Source: CAYTPI01 sp964439625 (lineage in GTDB: Bacteria; Chloroflexota; Anaerolineae; Aggregatilineales; UBA3940). Taken from it: DNA of 64,000 bases. Under the pieces are notes generated by a model. That model was not told the origin of the DNA. It did not search any database and saw only the letters and a list, made by a program, of their open reading frames with translations. The stretch covers positions 1-64,000 of the forward strand of contig CAYTPI010000002.1 in assembly GCA_964439625.1 (NCBI GenBank), written 5' to 3'. Shown piece after piece: positions 56,247 through 64,000 of the stretch (within the stretch, counting starts at the first letter, position 1; each line of letters begins with the position of its first letter). A program made the translations under genes and the position numbers.

Positions 56247-56560
56247 ATGTCTGGCTCACTTTGTTGGCAATGGGCTTTGTCACCTTCATAGTGCGCTTCT
56301 CAGTGATTGGCGTGCTTGGTGACGCAGAAATGCCAGGACTGGTCAAGCGAGCATTACGCTTCGTCCCCGTCGCTGCACTGACAGGCATTATCTTTCCTGC
56401 CCTATTGATCACGGGCGAGGCTCTCAACATTGCACCAGATAACTTCCGCTTGGTCGCTGGTTTAGTCGCAATTATTGTTGCTTGGCGCACCAAAAGCATT
56501 TTGTTGACAATTAGCGTAGGCATGGTCTCCCTTTGGATATTACAGTTTTTCTTCGCTTGA
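56243..56560 (+). CDS. azlD: AzlD family branched-chain amino acid exporter subunit
   Basis: 105 residues, four membrane segments, with FVTFIVRFSVIGVLG and the short C-terminal SILLTISVGMVSLWIL pattern of AzlD. Pairs with AzlC; the genes overlap by 4 bases. Confidence 0.92.
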   Translation: MNVWLTLLAMGFVTFIVRFSVIGVLGDAEMPGLVKRALRFVPVAALTGIIFPALLITGEALNIAPDNFRLVAGLVAIIVAWRTKSILLTISVGMVSLWILQFFFA

Positions 56561-56621
56561 GTTTTCCGTCGAGCATTGTACAATTCAGCACAAGTGATCG
56601 CTCAGATGGATGGAGCAAACC

Positions 56622-57275
56622 ATGACGGATGGAATCTGTGCTGTGGTTGGGGTTGGGCCAGGTATTGGTATGGCAGTTGCCAGCCGTTTTGGCGCTGAGG
56701 GCTACAAAATTGTTTTGATGGCCCGCAGTAAAGATAAGCTAACAAGCTATGCTGCGGAACTTGAGAGAGATGGCATTCAGTCTAACAGTTACCCGTTAGA
56801 CGCCGGCAACTTCAACGCGATACGCACTGTATTTAAACAGGCACAATCAGAGTTAGGGCCAATGGATGTCCTCATCTACAATGCAGCCAACTATAACCCT
56901 GGTAAGCCATCGGCCCTTACACCAGAGAGCGTCACCGAGGCCTTTAGGGTAACAGTTGTTGGTGCGTTGGCTTGTGCTCAGGCTGTACTGCCAAGTATGC
57001 GTGAGCGGCAGTCTGGCACCATTTTATTGACAGGTGGGGGGTTAGCGTTGCACCCTGCCGCTGACTATGCGTCGCTCTCTATCGGCAAGGCGGGATTAAG
57101 AAGTCTCGCCTACTCGATGGGACAAGAGCTGATCCTAGAGGGTATCCAAGTTGCTACTGTTACGATTGCTGGCACGGTCAAAGAGGGCACACATTTTGAC
57201 CCAACGCTGATTGCCAATGTCTATTGGCAGTTGCACACAGATAACCGCAACAAGCGTGAAATCATCTATGATTAA
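56622..57275 (+). CDS. SDR family protein lacking the canonical catalytic Tyr
   Basis: 217 residues. Rossmann motif GVGPGIG, then MARSKDKL, YNAANYNPG and the strand LLTGGGLAL. The usual YxxxK is not met: the Lys (GKAG) is preceded by YASLSI, putting Leu where Tyr should be. It binds NAD(P)H probably but may not use the standard mechanism. ATG 56622 is preceded by GGAG 6-9 bases upstream; an ATG at 56610 is also in frame. Its stop overlaps the Mur ligase start by 8 bases. Confidence 0.85.
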   Translation: MTDGICAVVGVGPGIGMAVASRFGAEGYKIVLMARSKDKLTSYAAELERDGIQSNSYPLDAGNFNAIRTVFKQAQSELGPMDVLIYNAANYNPGKPSALTPESVTEAFRVTVVGALACAQAVLPSMRERQSGTILLTGGGLALHPAADYASLSIGKAGLRSLAYSMGQELILEGIQVATVTIAGTVKEGTHFDPTLIANVYWQLHTDNRNKREIIYD

Positions 57276-58563
57276 GACCCTGAAGCGCTTCGTCCCGCGT
57301 TGGAGTGTCCGCCTCTACCATTTTATGCTAGCTGTTGCCGCCAACATTCGTTATGGGTTTCCCTCACGCAGGTTGATTGTCCTAGGCGTTACGGGTACAG
57401 ATGGCAAAACCACAACGTCTTTTATGGCATTCTCAATCTTGAAGCAGGCAGGTAAAAAAGCTGCAATCATCACCTCAGCAGGGGCCTTATCGACTCAATT
57501 AGGCCAAGCTGTTCAGAACGTAGGGCTGCACGTAACAACACCTGGCCCTTTTCTCGTTCAGAGTTTACTAGATCAGGCCAAGCGTAATGGCATCGAGTAT
57601 GTTGTTTTAGAAACAACCTCACACGGCCTGGATCAGTATCGTGTTTGGGGTGTTCAATATACAGCCGCTGCACTGACGAACATCACCCGCGAACATCTTG
57701 ATTATCATGGCACATACGAAAACTATGCTGCCACCAAGGCCAAGCTGTTCAAAAAGGTTGACTACAGCATCCTTAACCTTGACGATCAATCCTTTGCACT
57801 CGTCCAGCCAAAAGCCACTGGAAACCTAGTCACATATAGTCGTCACCAGAATGCCGACTTTGCAGCCAGTAACATTCGGATGACAACAGAAGAACTATCA
57901 TTTGATGTTTTTCAATTGAGTGCGCGTGTTCAGGTGCCAACACTTGGCGAGTACAACGTGTCAAATGCGCTTGCTGCCATCGCATTGACACATTCAATTG
58001 GAATAGATACTGCTGCCATTATCGCCGGGTTAGCAAAGGCCCAACTCCCCCCAGGGCGCTTAGAGCGCATTGACCTGGGGCAGGACTTCGCTGTGTATGT
58101 GGATTTTGCCCACACGGCGAACAGTCTTGATACAATGCTCAAACTTTTGAGCGGGGTCAAGCCGCCCGACAGCCGCTTGATCGCTGTCTTTGGCTGTGCT
58201 GGCCTTCGGGATCAATATAAGCGCTTCCCGATGGGAGCATCTGCCGGGCGCTATGCTGATTACACCATTATTACTGCAGAAGACCCCCGCACAGAAAACC
58301 TCGCCTCGATCATCCAAGAAATCGCCGAGGGCATTGAGTCAGAAGGTGGGGTTGAGGGCGAAACATATATTCGCATTGGCGACCGCGAAAAAGCGATTCA
58401 CTATGCCATTGAACAGGTTGCTCGCCCAGGAGATATCGTCGTAACGACGGGTAAAGCACAAGAAGGCAGCATGTGCTACGGTACAATAGAATACCCATGG
58501 GACGAGTTTGCTGTTGTGCGCTCCGCCCTGCAAAACCGCCTGAATGACAAGGTCTTTGTTTGA
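57268..58563 (+). CDS. Short MurE-like Mur ligase
   Basis: 431 residues. P-loop GVTGTDGKTTT begins near residue 40, so the usual N-terminal UDP-MurNAc-binding domain of MurE (about 90 residues) is missing. Central LETTSHGLDQYR and HLDYHGTYENYAATKAKLF, C-terminal TGKAQEGSMCYG and EDPRTEN at the amino-acid site (DNPR for diaminopimelate in standard MurE). It likely adds an amino acid to a peptidoglycan precursor or a related amide ligand. Located between an SDR and mraY, with overlapping ends; a 1-base overlap with mraY. Confidence 0.85.
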   Translation: MIKTLKRFVPRWSVRLYHFMLAVAANIRYGFPSRRLIVLGVTGTDGKTTTSFMAFSILKQAGKKAAIITSAGALSTQLGQAVQNVGLHVTTPGPFLVQSLLDQAKRNGIEYVVLETTSHGLDQYRVWGVQYTAAALTNITREHLDYHGTYENYAATKAKLFKKVDYSILNLDDQSFALVQPKATGNLVTYSRHQNADFAASNIRMTTEELSFDVFQLSARVQVPTLGEYNVSNALAAIALTHSIGIDTAAIIAGLAKAQLPPGRLERIDLGQDFAVYVDFAHTANSLDTMLKLLSGVKPPDSRLIAVFGCAGLRDQYKRFPMGASAGRYADYTIITAEDPRTENLASIIQEIAEGIESEGGVEGETYIRIGDREKAIHYAIEQVARPGDIVVTTGKAQEGSMCYGTIEYPWDEFAVVRSALQNRLNDKVFV

Positions 58564-59591
58564 TGCCGTTCCAACTAGTAGCTGGCGCAGTGACTTGCCT
58601 GGTCACATTGATCTGGGGCAAGCCCTTTATCGAGTTGCTGCACCGACTGAGGCTTGGTAAAAAAATTCGCCAGTTCGAAAGCACTGGCTCCGAAGGGGTC
58701 GAGAAGCTGCACAAAGCCAAAGAAGGGACGCCCACTTTCGGCGGCATCCTCTTCATTGTGCCAGCCATTATCACTACATTGATGATCAACTTTGTCAATG
58801 TGCTGCGTGGGGCCCCCGAAGGACGCTCAATTTTAGTTCCTGTTATTGGGATGGCGTTATTTGGGCTACTGGGTGCCATCGATGACTGGCAAGGTATTCA
58901 ACCGACTGGTCGCATCGCGGAGGGATTAACCGAGCGTTCAAAACTAATCGGGCAGTTCATCATCACGCTGATGATTGTTCTTGTAATTTACTTCCTGCTC
59001 GATATTCACAATGTGATTATCCCAGGGCTTATTTTTCGCTTGAACTTAGGATTACTGTACATACCAATCGCAGTGTTCATCATTGTTGGGACAGCCAACG
59101 CGGTCAACTTCACCGATGGGCTCGATGGCTTGGCAGGCAATGTCTCTGTCGTTGCGTTCGGCGCTTACGGCGTGATTGCGTTTCTGCAAGGTCAGACGTG
59201 GCTATCAGCTTTTTGCTTCATTATGGTAGGGGCCTTGTTTGGCTTCTTATGGTTTAATGCCAACCCCGCGCAAGTTTTCATGGGGGATACAGGGTCGATG
59301 GCAATTGGCGCGGCACTGGCTATTGTCGCTCTGATGAGCGAACAGTGGTTGCTCTTACCGATCATTGGCTCCATCTTTGTGACGGAAGCTCTATCTGTCA
59401 TTATTCAACGGGCAGGCTTCCGCTACGGACGAGCCTTATACGGGGACAAAGAACGTGGGCGCGTCTTTAAGATGGCCCCCATCCATCATCACTTTCAGCG
59501 CTTGCAATGGGGCGAGGTTCAGATCGTTTATCGCTTCTTCTTTGTCAGCTTTTTGAGTGGTATGCTCGGCATTGCCCTAGCGCTACTATGA
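58563..59591 (+). CDS. mraY: Phospho-N-acetylmuramoyl-pentapeptide-transferase
   Basis: 342 residues with about ten membrane segments. GTPTFGGILFI, NAVNFTDGLDGLAG, MGDTGSMAIGAALA and the HHH motif of MraY, APIHHHFQRLQWGE, are present. It makes lipid I from UDP-MurNAc-pentapeptide and undecaprenyl phosphate. ATG 58563 shares a base with the TGA of the Mur ligase gene. Its 3' end overlaps the convergent exporter gene by 6 bases. Confidence 0.95.
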   Translation: MPFQLVAGAVTCLVTLIWGKPFIELLHRLRLGKKIRQFESTGSEGVEKLHKAKEGTPTFGGILFIVPAIITTLMINFVNVLRGAPEGRSILVPVIGMALFGLLGAIDDWQGIQPTGRIAEGLTERSKLIGQFIITLMIVLVIYFLLDIHNVIIPGLIFRLNLGLLYIPIAVFIIVGTANAVNFTDGLDGLAGNVSVVAFGAYGVIAFLQGQTWLSAFCFIMVGALFGFLWFNANPAQVFMGDTGSMAIGAALAIVALMSEQWLLLPIIGSIFVTEALSVIIQRAGFRYGRALYGDKERGRVFKMAPIHHHFQRLQWGEVQIVYRFFFVSFLSGMLGIALALL

Positions 59592-60758
59592 GGCAGCAAT
59601 TGCTGCCTCAAGCTTAGGTGGGTTAGAGGCACCATCTTCCAAGGCCACTGGGAATGGATCTAAGTCAAACAGCTTGGCATAGATATAGCGTCCAACCTCT
59701 CGGATAGTAGCGATAGTGGGCGCAGCCAGTGCCACCCCTAAAATGCCTCCAACATTGGCCCCAACGATGACACCAAGGATAATCAACATCGGGTGGAGTT
59801 GTACCTGCCCACCAATAATGTTTGGAATTAACACGTTGATATCCAACTGAGCGAAGGCAACATAAACAATAATCACGATAATGATAAAAGTGACACGGGG
59901 TAGGTCAAAATTGGTAGAACCTTCAATCGCCGCTGTGATAATGACCGTTGCCCCCCAAATTATATTGCCGATACTAGGGAGAAATTCGAGTAAGCCGCCC
60001 CACAACCCAATCAAGGCTGGGTTTGGCAGCCCCAAGATCGCCGCAATTGTCCCAGTTATGAGCGCTACCACAATCGACAAAATGATTTGCCCACGGATAA
60101 ACGCCGTCCACACTCCATTTATCCGAGAGAGAAGCTGTGTAAAGTCTCTGCGATACGCTTCTGGGGCCAAACCAATCAAAGCATTAATGAACTTGCCTGC
60201 GTCCCGCGTGAAGTAGAACCCAATTACGATTGTAAAGACAGCCAACAGTACCGTTTGCGCCAAGTTAAGCACAATCCCCACAGAACTTGTCGCCAGTAGT
60301 GTGACGGTATTACTAACGGCAGAGGCCGTTTGTTCAATCAAGTCCTCAACGACGATTTCAAACGAGAAAATCTCAAATTCGGTCGGTAACTGTTCGGGGT
60401 CAAGATCACTGACGAGCACCACAATGCGTTCTTGAGCATTAGTGATCTGGTCAAACAGAACTGGTAGCCCAAACGATAGAATCGGAATCAATACCGCGAT
60501 CAGCCCAAGGTATACCAAAATAGTCGCATTGCTATGGGAAATCTTAAGCTGGATTCGGACAAGTCGAACAAGAGGATACAGCACATATGCCGTAACAGCT
60601 CCGATGATCAGTGGAATCCACACGATGCGAAATAAATAAGCGGATAGCACCAATACCACAACCGACAGGATCAGAACAATGGCTTTAGTTGTTCCATCCC
60701 ATACAGGACTTTTATTCACTTGCTCTTCGGATGCTGCGGTTAATTCATCGTTATCCAT
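59586..60758 (-). CDS. AI-2E family transporter (PerM-like)
   Basis: 390 residues, about eight membrane segments. Starts with an acidic cytoplasmic stretch, then IVWIPLIIGAVTAYVLYPLV, FYFTRDAGKFIN, LGLPNPALIGLWGGLLEFLPSIGN and the C-terminal VQLHPMLIILGVIVGANVGGILGVALAAP, typical of the AI-2E/PerM family. Its real cargo is uncertain. It starts 3 bases after the P-type ATPase stop. Confidence 0.9.
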   Translation of the reverse strand: MDNDELTAASEEQVNKSPVWDGTTKAIVLILSVVVLVLSAYLFRIVWIPLIIGAVTAYVLYPLVRLVRIQLKISHSNATILVYLGLIAVLIPILSFGLPVLFDQITNAQERIVVLVSDLDPEQLPTEFEIFSFEIVVEDLIEQTASAVSNTVTLLATSSVGIVLNLAQTVLLAVFTIVIGFYFTRDAGKFINALIGLAPEAYRRDFTQLLSRINGVWTAFIRGQIILSIVVALITGTIAAILGLPNPALIGLWGGLLEFLPSIGNIIWGATVIITAAIEGSTNFDLPRVTFIIIVIIVYVAFAQLDINVLIPNIIGGQVQLHPMLIILGVIVGANVGGILGVALAAPTIATIREVGRYIYAKLFDLDPFPVALEDGASNPPKLEAAIAAS

Positions 60759-60761
60759 TTA

Positions 60762-63539
60762 TTAGTCTCCAGCAGCAGGGGATGATTTCAGATTACGTGT
60801 TTCAAATTGGTTCATGCGGAAAATTAGTTTCTCTAATTCAATTGCCCAAAACACAACTGAGCTTAACAGAAGACAGATAACCAACTCTGCTAGGGTCAAC
60901 GGACTTGTCTCGAAGAGATTTTGCAGGAAAGGCACGTAAATCACCAACAGTTGTAGTACAAATGTCAAGGAGACAGCCCAAATCATTACTTTATTCGATA
61001 AGAAACCAATCTTGAAGATTGAGTCATCATGCGAGCGGATGGCAAGCGCGTTGCCCATCTGAGATAAAGTGATAACCGTGAAGCCAATTGTGCGCCAATG
61101 TTCATTGCCCGCCTGAAAAGCGACAAATGCGGCCCCTAACGCTACCATGCCCATTAACAGACCATACATTACAATTTGACGCCCCAGTGCGCGGCTGAAA
61201 ATACTCTCTTTGATGCCATAGGGTGGGTGAGTCATCAGGCCACGTTCGGCTTTTTCGACACCCAACGCCAGCCCCGGTAGACCGTCCGTCACCAAGTTGA
61301 TCCAAAGAATCTGGATTGCCGTGAGCGGCAAAGGCATACCAAGGAATGGGGCAAACAGCATCAAGAATATTTCGCCGAGGTTACTGGTCAATGTATATTT
61401 GATGAATTTGCGCACATTATCAAAAATATTGCGCCCCTCCTCAACCGCAGACACAATCGTCGCAAAGTTATCATCGACTAACACCATGTCAGCCGCTTCT
61501 TTTGAAACATCTGTACCGGTGATGCCCATAGCCACACCGATATCAGCTTTACGCAGTGCGGGTGCATCATTGACGCCATCGCCTGTCATAGCAACAACTT
61601 CAGTCTCATCCCTTTGTAGGGCAGTCACAATCTGTATCTTGTTTTCAGGTGAAACGCGTGCAAACACCGACACCTCTTTGACGAGTTGCTGTAGTTCTTT
61701 TTCAGATAACTTATCCAGATCAATCCCCGTTATTACCTGAGTATCAGCATCAGCAATCCCTAGTTCCTCAGCGATCTGGTGAGCAGTCAGCGGGTGGTCT
61801 CCGGTAATCATAATCGCCCGAACCCCTGCCTGACGCGCCACTCGAACAGCTTCGGCAACTTCTGATCGGGGTGGGTCAATCATACCAGACATTCCAGCAA
61901 TAATCAGTTCAGCCTCAACCGTCTCATCAACCTCGTCGGGCAGGCTGTCTATCAACCTGTAGGCCACACCTAACACACGCAACCCTGATTTCGCCATCTC
62001 TTCGTTTTTTTGTGAGATGTCTTGGCGGCTTTCGTCACTTAGCACTTCGATGTCACCGTCTTTGTAGGTCTGGTTACTTAAGTCCAGTAGAACGTCAACG
62101 GCACCTTTACAAAATAGAATATATTTACCCACTTGTTGACTAAGTGCCTCCGGCAGATATAGTTCAGCCCCTGATTTAATCTCATGGATCGTGGACATTC
62201 GTTTACGGTCAGAAGTGAACGGCACTTCGCCAACACGCGGCAAGGCATTTTCCATGTCGGCTTTACGCATCCCATAGCGCGATGCAGCGACCAACAGCGC
62301 GCCTTCGGTTGGATCACCGATAATACTGAAGTCTTTGGCTGTGTCGCGGTCTTCTTGAATACGAGCATCGTTACATAGCGCACCACCTACCAGTACTAGC
62401 TCTTCTGACGAGTCTTCGAATTCCGAGGCACTTTCAGCATCCATGAAGACAGGCGCTTCGTTATCGATTTTAGTCTGGTGACCGGCGACATCAATCACAA
62501 CGACCGTCATCTGGTTTTCGGTCAGTGTGCCAGTCTTGTCGGAGCAAATCGTTGTTACCGAGCCGAGTGTCTCCACGGCGGGCAGCTTGCGGATCAGCGC
62601 ATTTCGCTTTAGCATGCGCTGCGCCCCAAGGGCCAAAGAAATAGTGACAACAGCAGGCAGCCCTTCTGGTACGGCTGCGACTGCCAGGGCAATGGCCGTC
62701 AGAAATAATTCGCTGAAATCCTGTGAACCACGCAGAATACCGAGTCCAAATACAATGGCTACCAAGATAACCGCTACCACCGCGAGCGTGCCGCCAATCT
62801 GAGCCATGCGCTGTTGCAGCGGCGTTTGCTCATCAGCCACACCCTGAATCAATTCTGCAATATTCCCCAGCTCCGTGCGCATGCCTGTCTCAACAACGAG
62901 ACCTTCGCCACGCCCATATGCAACAGTTGTCCCTTTGTATGCCAAGTTCCGCCGATCACCAAGGGGCGTTTCTTGCTCGTCAATGACTGGAGTGCGTTTT
63001 TGAACCGCCTCAGACTCACCGGTTAGTGCTGCCTCTTGAATGCGAAGATTAGCCTGCTCGATGATGCGTAGGTCAGCCGGGACGAGGTTACCTGCTTCTA
63101 ACAAGACGACATCGCCAGGGACAATATGATTCGAGGCAACTGATTGAATGGATCCACCCCGTCGTACTTTAACCTCTGGTTGAGATAAGTCCCGCAGGGC
63201 TTCCATCGCCTGCTCTGCCCGGTATTCTTGGACAAAACCGAGTACAGCATTCAGAATGACAATCGCCATGATGACAATGGCATCCAATTCCTCACCGATG
63301 GCAAACGAAATGACCGCTGCCACAATCAGGATAATGACCATCACATCCAAAAATTGATCGCGCAGAATAATTATCCAGCTTTTAGCGTCACTGCTCTCAA
63401 TTTTATTTAATCCATACTGGTCAAGACGGGCACTGGCTTCCTGTTCAGTTAACCCTGTCTTCGCATCCACATCGAGGCTGCTTAAAACCGCATCAATCGT
63501 CTTGGTATGCCAATATTTTTCAGTCGGCTGTGACGCCAT
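60762..63539 (-). CDS. P-type cation ATPase, calcium-transporter type
   Basis: 925 residues. N-terminal cation ATPase domain (WHTKTIDAVL), TGES (173-176), PEGLP (291-295), phosphorylated Asp334 in CSDKTGTLT, MTGDGVNDAPAL and the TM6 region WINLVTDGLPGLALGVE, a pattern of SERCA/PMCA-like calcium pumps. It exports or stores divalent cations. A strong AGGAG precedes the ATG. It is followed 3 bases later by the AI-2E family gene. Confidence 0.94.
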   Translation of the reverse strand: MASQPTEKYWHTKTIDAVLSSLDVDAKTGLTEQEASARLDQYGLNKIESSDAKSWIIILRDQFLDVMVIILIVAAVISFAIGEELDAIVIMAIVILNAVLGFVQEYRAEQAMEALRDLSQPEVKVRRGGSIQSVASNHIVPGDVVLLEAGNLVPADLRIIEQANLRIQEAALTGESEAVQKRTPVIDEQETPLGDRRNLAYKGTTVAYGRGEGLVVETGMRTELGNIAELIQGVADEQTPLQQRMAQIGGTLAVVAVILVAIVFGLGILRGSQDFSELFLTAIALAVAAVPEGLPAVVTISLALGAQRMLKRNALIRKLPAVETLGSVTTICSDKTGTLTENQMTVVVIDVAGHQTKIDNEAPVFMDAESASEFEDSSEELVLVGGALCNDARIQEDRDTAKDFSIIGDPTEGALLVAASRYGMRKADMENALPRVGEVPFTSDRKRMSTIHEIKSGAELYLPEALSQQVGKYILFCKGAVDVLLDLSNQTYKDGDIEVLSDESRQDISQKNEEMAKSGLRVLGVAYRLIDSLPDEVDETVEAELIIAGMSGMIDPPRSEVAEAVRVARQAGVRAIMITGDHPLTAHQIAEELGIADADTQVITGIDLDKLSEKELQQLVKEVSVFARVSPENKIQIVTALQRDETEVVAMTGDGVNDAPALRKADIGVAMGITGTDVSKEAADMVLVDDNFATIVSAVEEGRNIFDNVRKFIKYTLTSNLGEIFLMLFAPFLGMPLPLTAIQILWINLVTDGLPGLALGVEKAERGLMTHPPYGIKESIFSRALGRQIVMYGLLMGMVALGAAFVAFQAGNEHWRTIGFTVITLSQMGNALAIRSHDDSIFKIGFLSNKVMIWAVSLTFVLQLLVIYVPFLQNLFETSPLTLAELVICLLLSSVVFWAIELEKLIFRMNQFETRNLKSSPAAGD

Positions 63540-63664
63540 CGTCTAGCTCCTACTCGTAGAATAATTAAGAAAGGATAGACAACACAGTCTTATGATGTCT
63601 ACCCCTTCTTACATTGAGTCTAAGAAAATAAATTTGTAATCACAACTACTTACATAATAGCAAC

Positions 63665-64000
63665 TCAGGTTTCCTCAAACTTTAGTGGCACACGCCCAAC
63701 ATCGATTTGATCACCAGACTCCAGCGGGTAAGAACGCCCTGGCTGAACCGGCTTATTGTTTAACCGAGTACCGTTCATGCTGTTGAGATCCTCTAGATAA
63801 TATGAGCCATTCGAGACAAAGATACGACAATGCCGTCGGGATGCTGTTCTCGCATTCTCAATACCCAATTTCCATAAGTCAATATCTGGAATATTGGGAT
63901 CACTAGGATGGCTGCGCCCAATGATCATGCTTGGGCGGTCAAGCGCAATATGGCGCCCCTCCTCAGTGATAATCACATGCTTTTTACGATCAATAGCATC
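63665..64000 (-). CDS. FHA-domain protein, 5' end outside the window
   Basis: The reading frame stays open to the window edge, so the gene continues beyond 64000. What is present is an FHA domain: IGRSHPSD, then ASRRHCRIFVSN and LEDLNSMNGTRLNNKPV (SxxH-type and NG elements), ending VPLKFEET. It binds phosphothreonine peptides, often in kinase or secretion pathways. A GTG within the frame at 63976 could start a short version, but the frame upstream (reading DRKKH) has no stop, so a longer protein is more likely. Confidence 0.8.
   Translation of the reverse strand, partial: DAIDRKKHVIITEEGRHIALDRPSMIIGRSHPSDPNIPDIDLWKLGIENARTASRRHCRIFVSNGSYYLEDLNSMNGTRLNNKPVQPGRSYPLESGDQIDVGRVPLKFEET

Noticed and set aside
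59590..59609. Perfect 20-bp palindrome at the mraY/AI-2E junction as terminator
   Set aside because: No T-run follows on either strand and the sequence is used as the Ala-rich C-terminal codons of the exporter; a role as terminator is not supported.

Overview
The window looks like chromosomal core sequence from a monoderm member of the Chloroflexota, probably Anaerolineae-like. This placement is inferred from gene content: a CarD-type regulator, RNase J, an NfeD/ClpP-like membrane protease, sortases with an LPESG-anchored protein, a trp operon behind a tRNA-Trp-type T-box, a cysteine-less (Asp) MurA, and many small lipoproteins and single-pass proteins with Ala/Thr/Pro-rich linkers. No 16S rRNA is present to confirm it. 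GC content is near 50% throughout. I see no insertion sequence, integrase, prophage or CRISPR array.

Layout. 1-320: end of an rRNA operon, with a 5S rRNA gene bracketed by complementary repeats and a terminator. 459-5709: a Trm112-like protein and a response regulator, then leftward genes for a membrane protein, a cytochrome c lipoprotein, a GT2 glycosyltransferase, a sortase, a methyltransferase and an unknown protein, with a tRNA-Pro embedded between them. 5794-11482: secreted and peptidase genes plus a CoaE kinase carrying an extra C-terminal domain. 11685-18236: NfeD protease, RNase J, a PQQ-type propeller lipoprotein, an aldo/keto reductase and RsmG. 18380-22850: a nucleoside/simple-sugar type ABC transporter whose first permease carries a BMP-like domain. 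22854-30239 (mostly leftward): RecF, a fused Dpp/Opp ATPase, a VOC protein, a lipoprotein, AcpS and a pair of M16 peptidases. 30466-31611: an orphan gene with a duplicated poly-C start. 31663-38887: promoter, T-box leader and a complete trpEGDCFBA operon, enough to make tryptophan from chorismate. 38997-40364: an LPESG cell-wall protein with its sortase. 41238-46755: a sugar epimerase, then a MoxR-DUF58-transglutaminase operon. 46752-49731: a histidine phosphatase, a SAM hydrolase-like protein and MurA. 49809-50575: CarD and tRNA-Val. 50709-59591: a sensor kinase, a uracil-DNA glycosylase-like protein, MurJ, a phosphoesterase, AzlCD, an SDR, a short MurE-like ligase and MraY. 59586-63539: an AI-2E family exporter and a calcium-type P-ATPase. 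The window ends inside an FHA-domain gene.

Several genes belong to cell-envelope construction (MurA, MurJ, MurE-like, MraY, two sortases, one sortase substrate), which fits a Gram-positive-like wall. The most unusual items are the BMP-permease fusion, the CoaE fusion, the phase-variation-like poly-C orphan gene, the short Mur ligase next to an SDR lacking its catalytic Tyr, and the repeat-built stalk around 5S rRNA. No obviously complete new defence or mobile system is visible. Starts were chosen from ribosome binding sites and family alignment from memory; all family calls are from reading motifs, not from searches.
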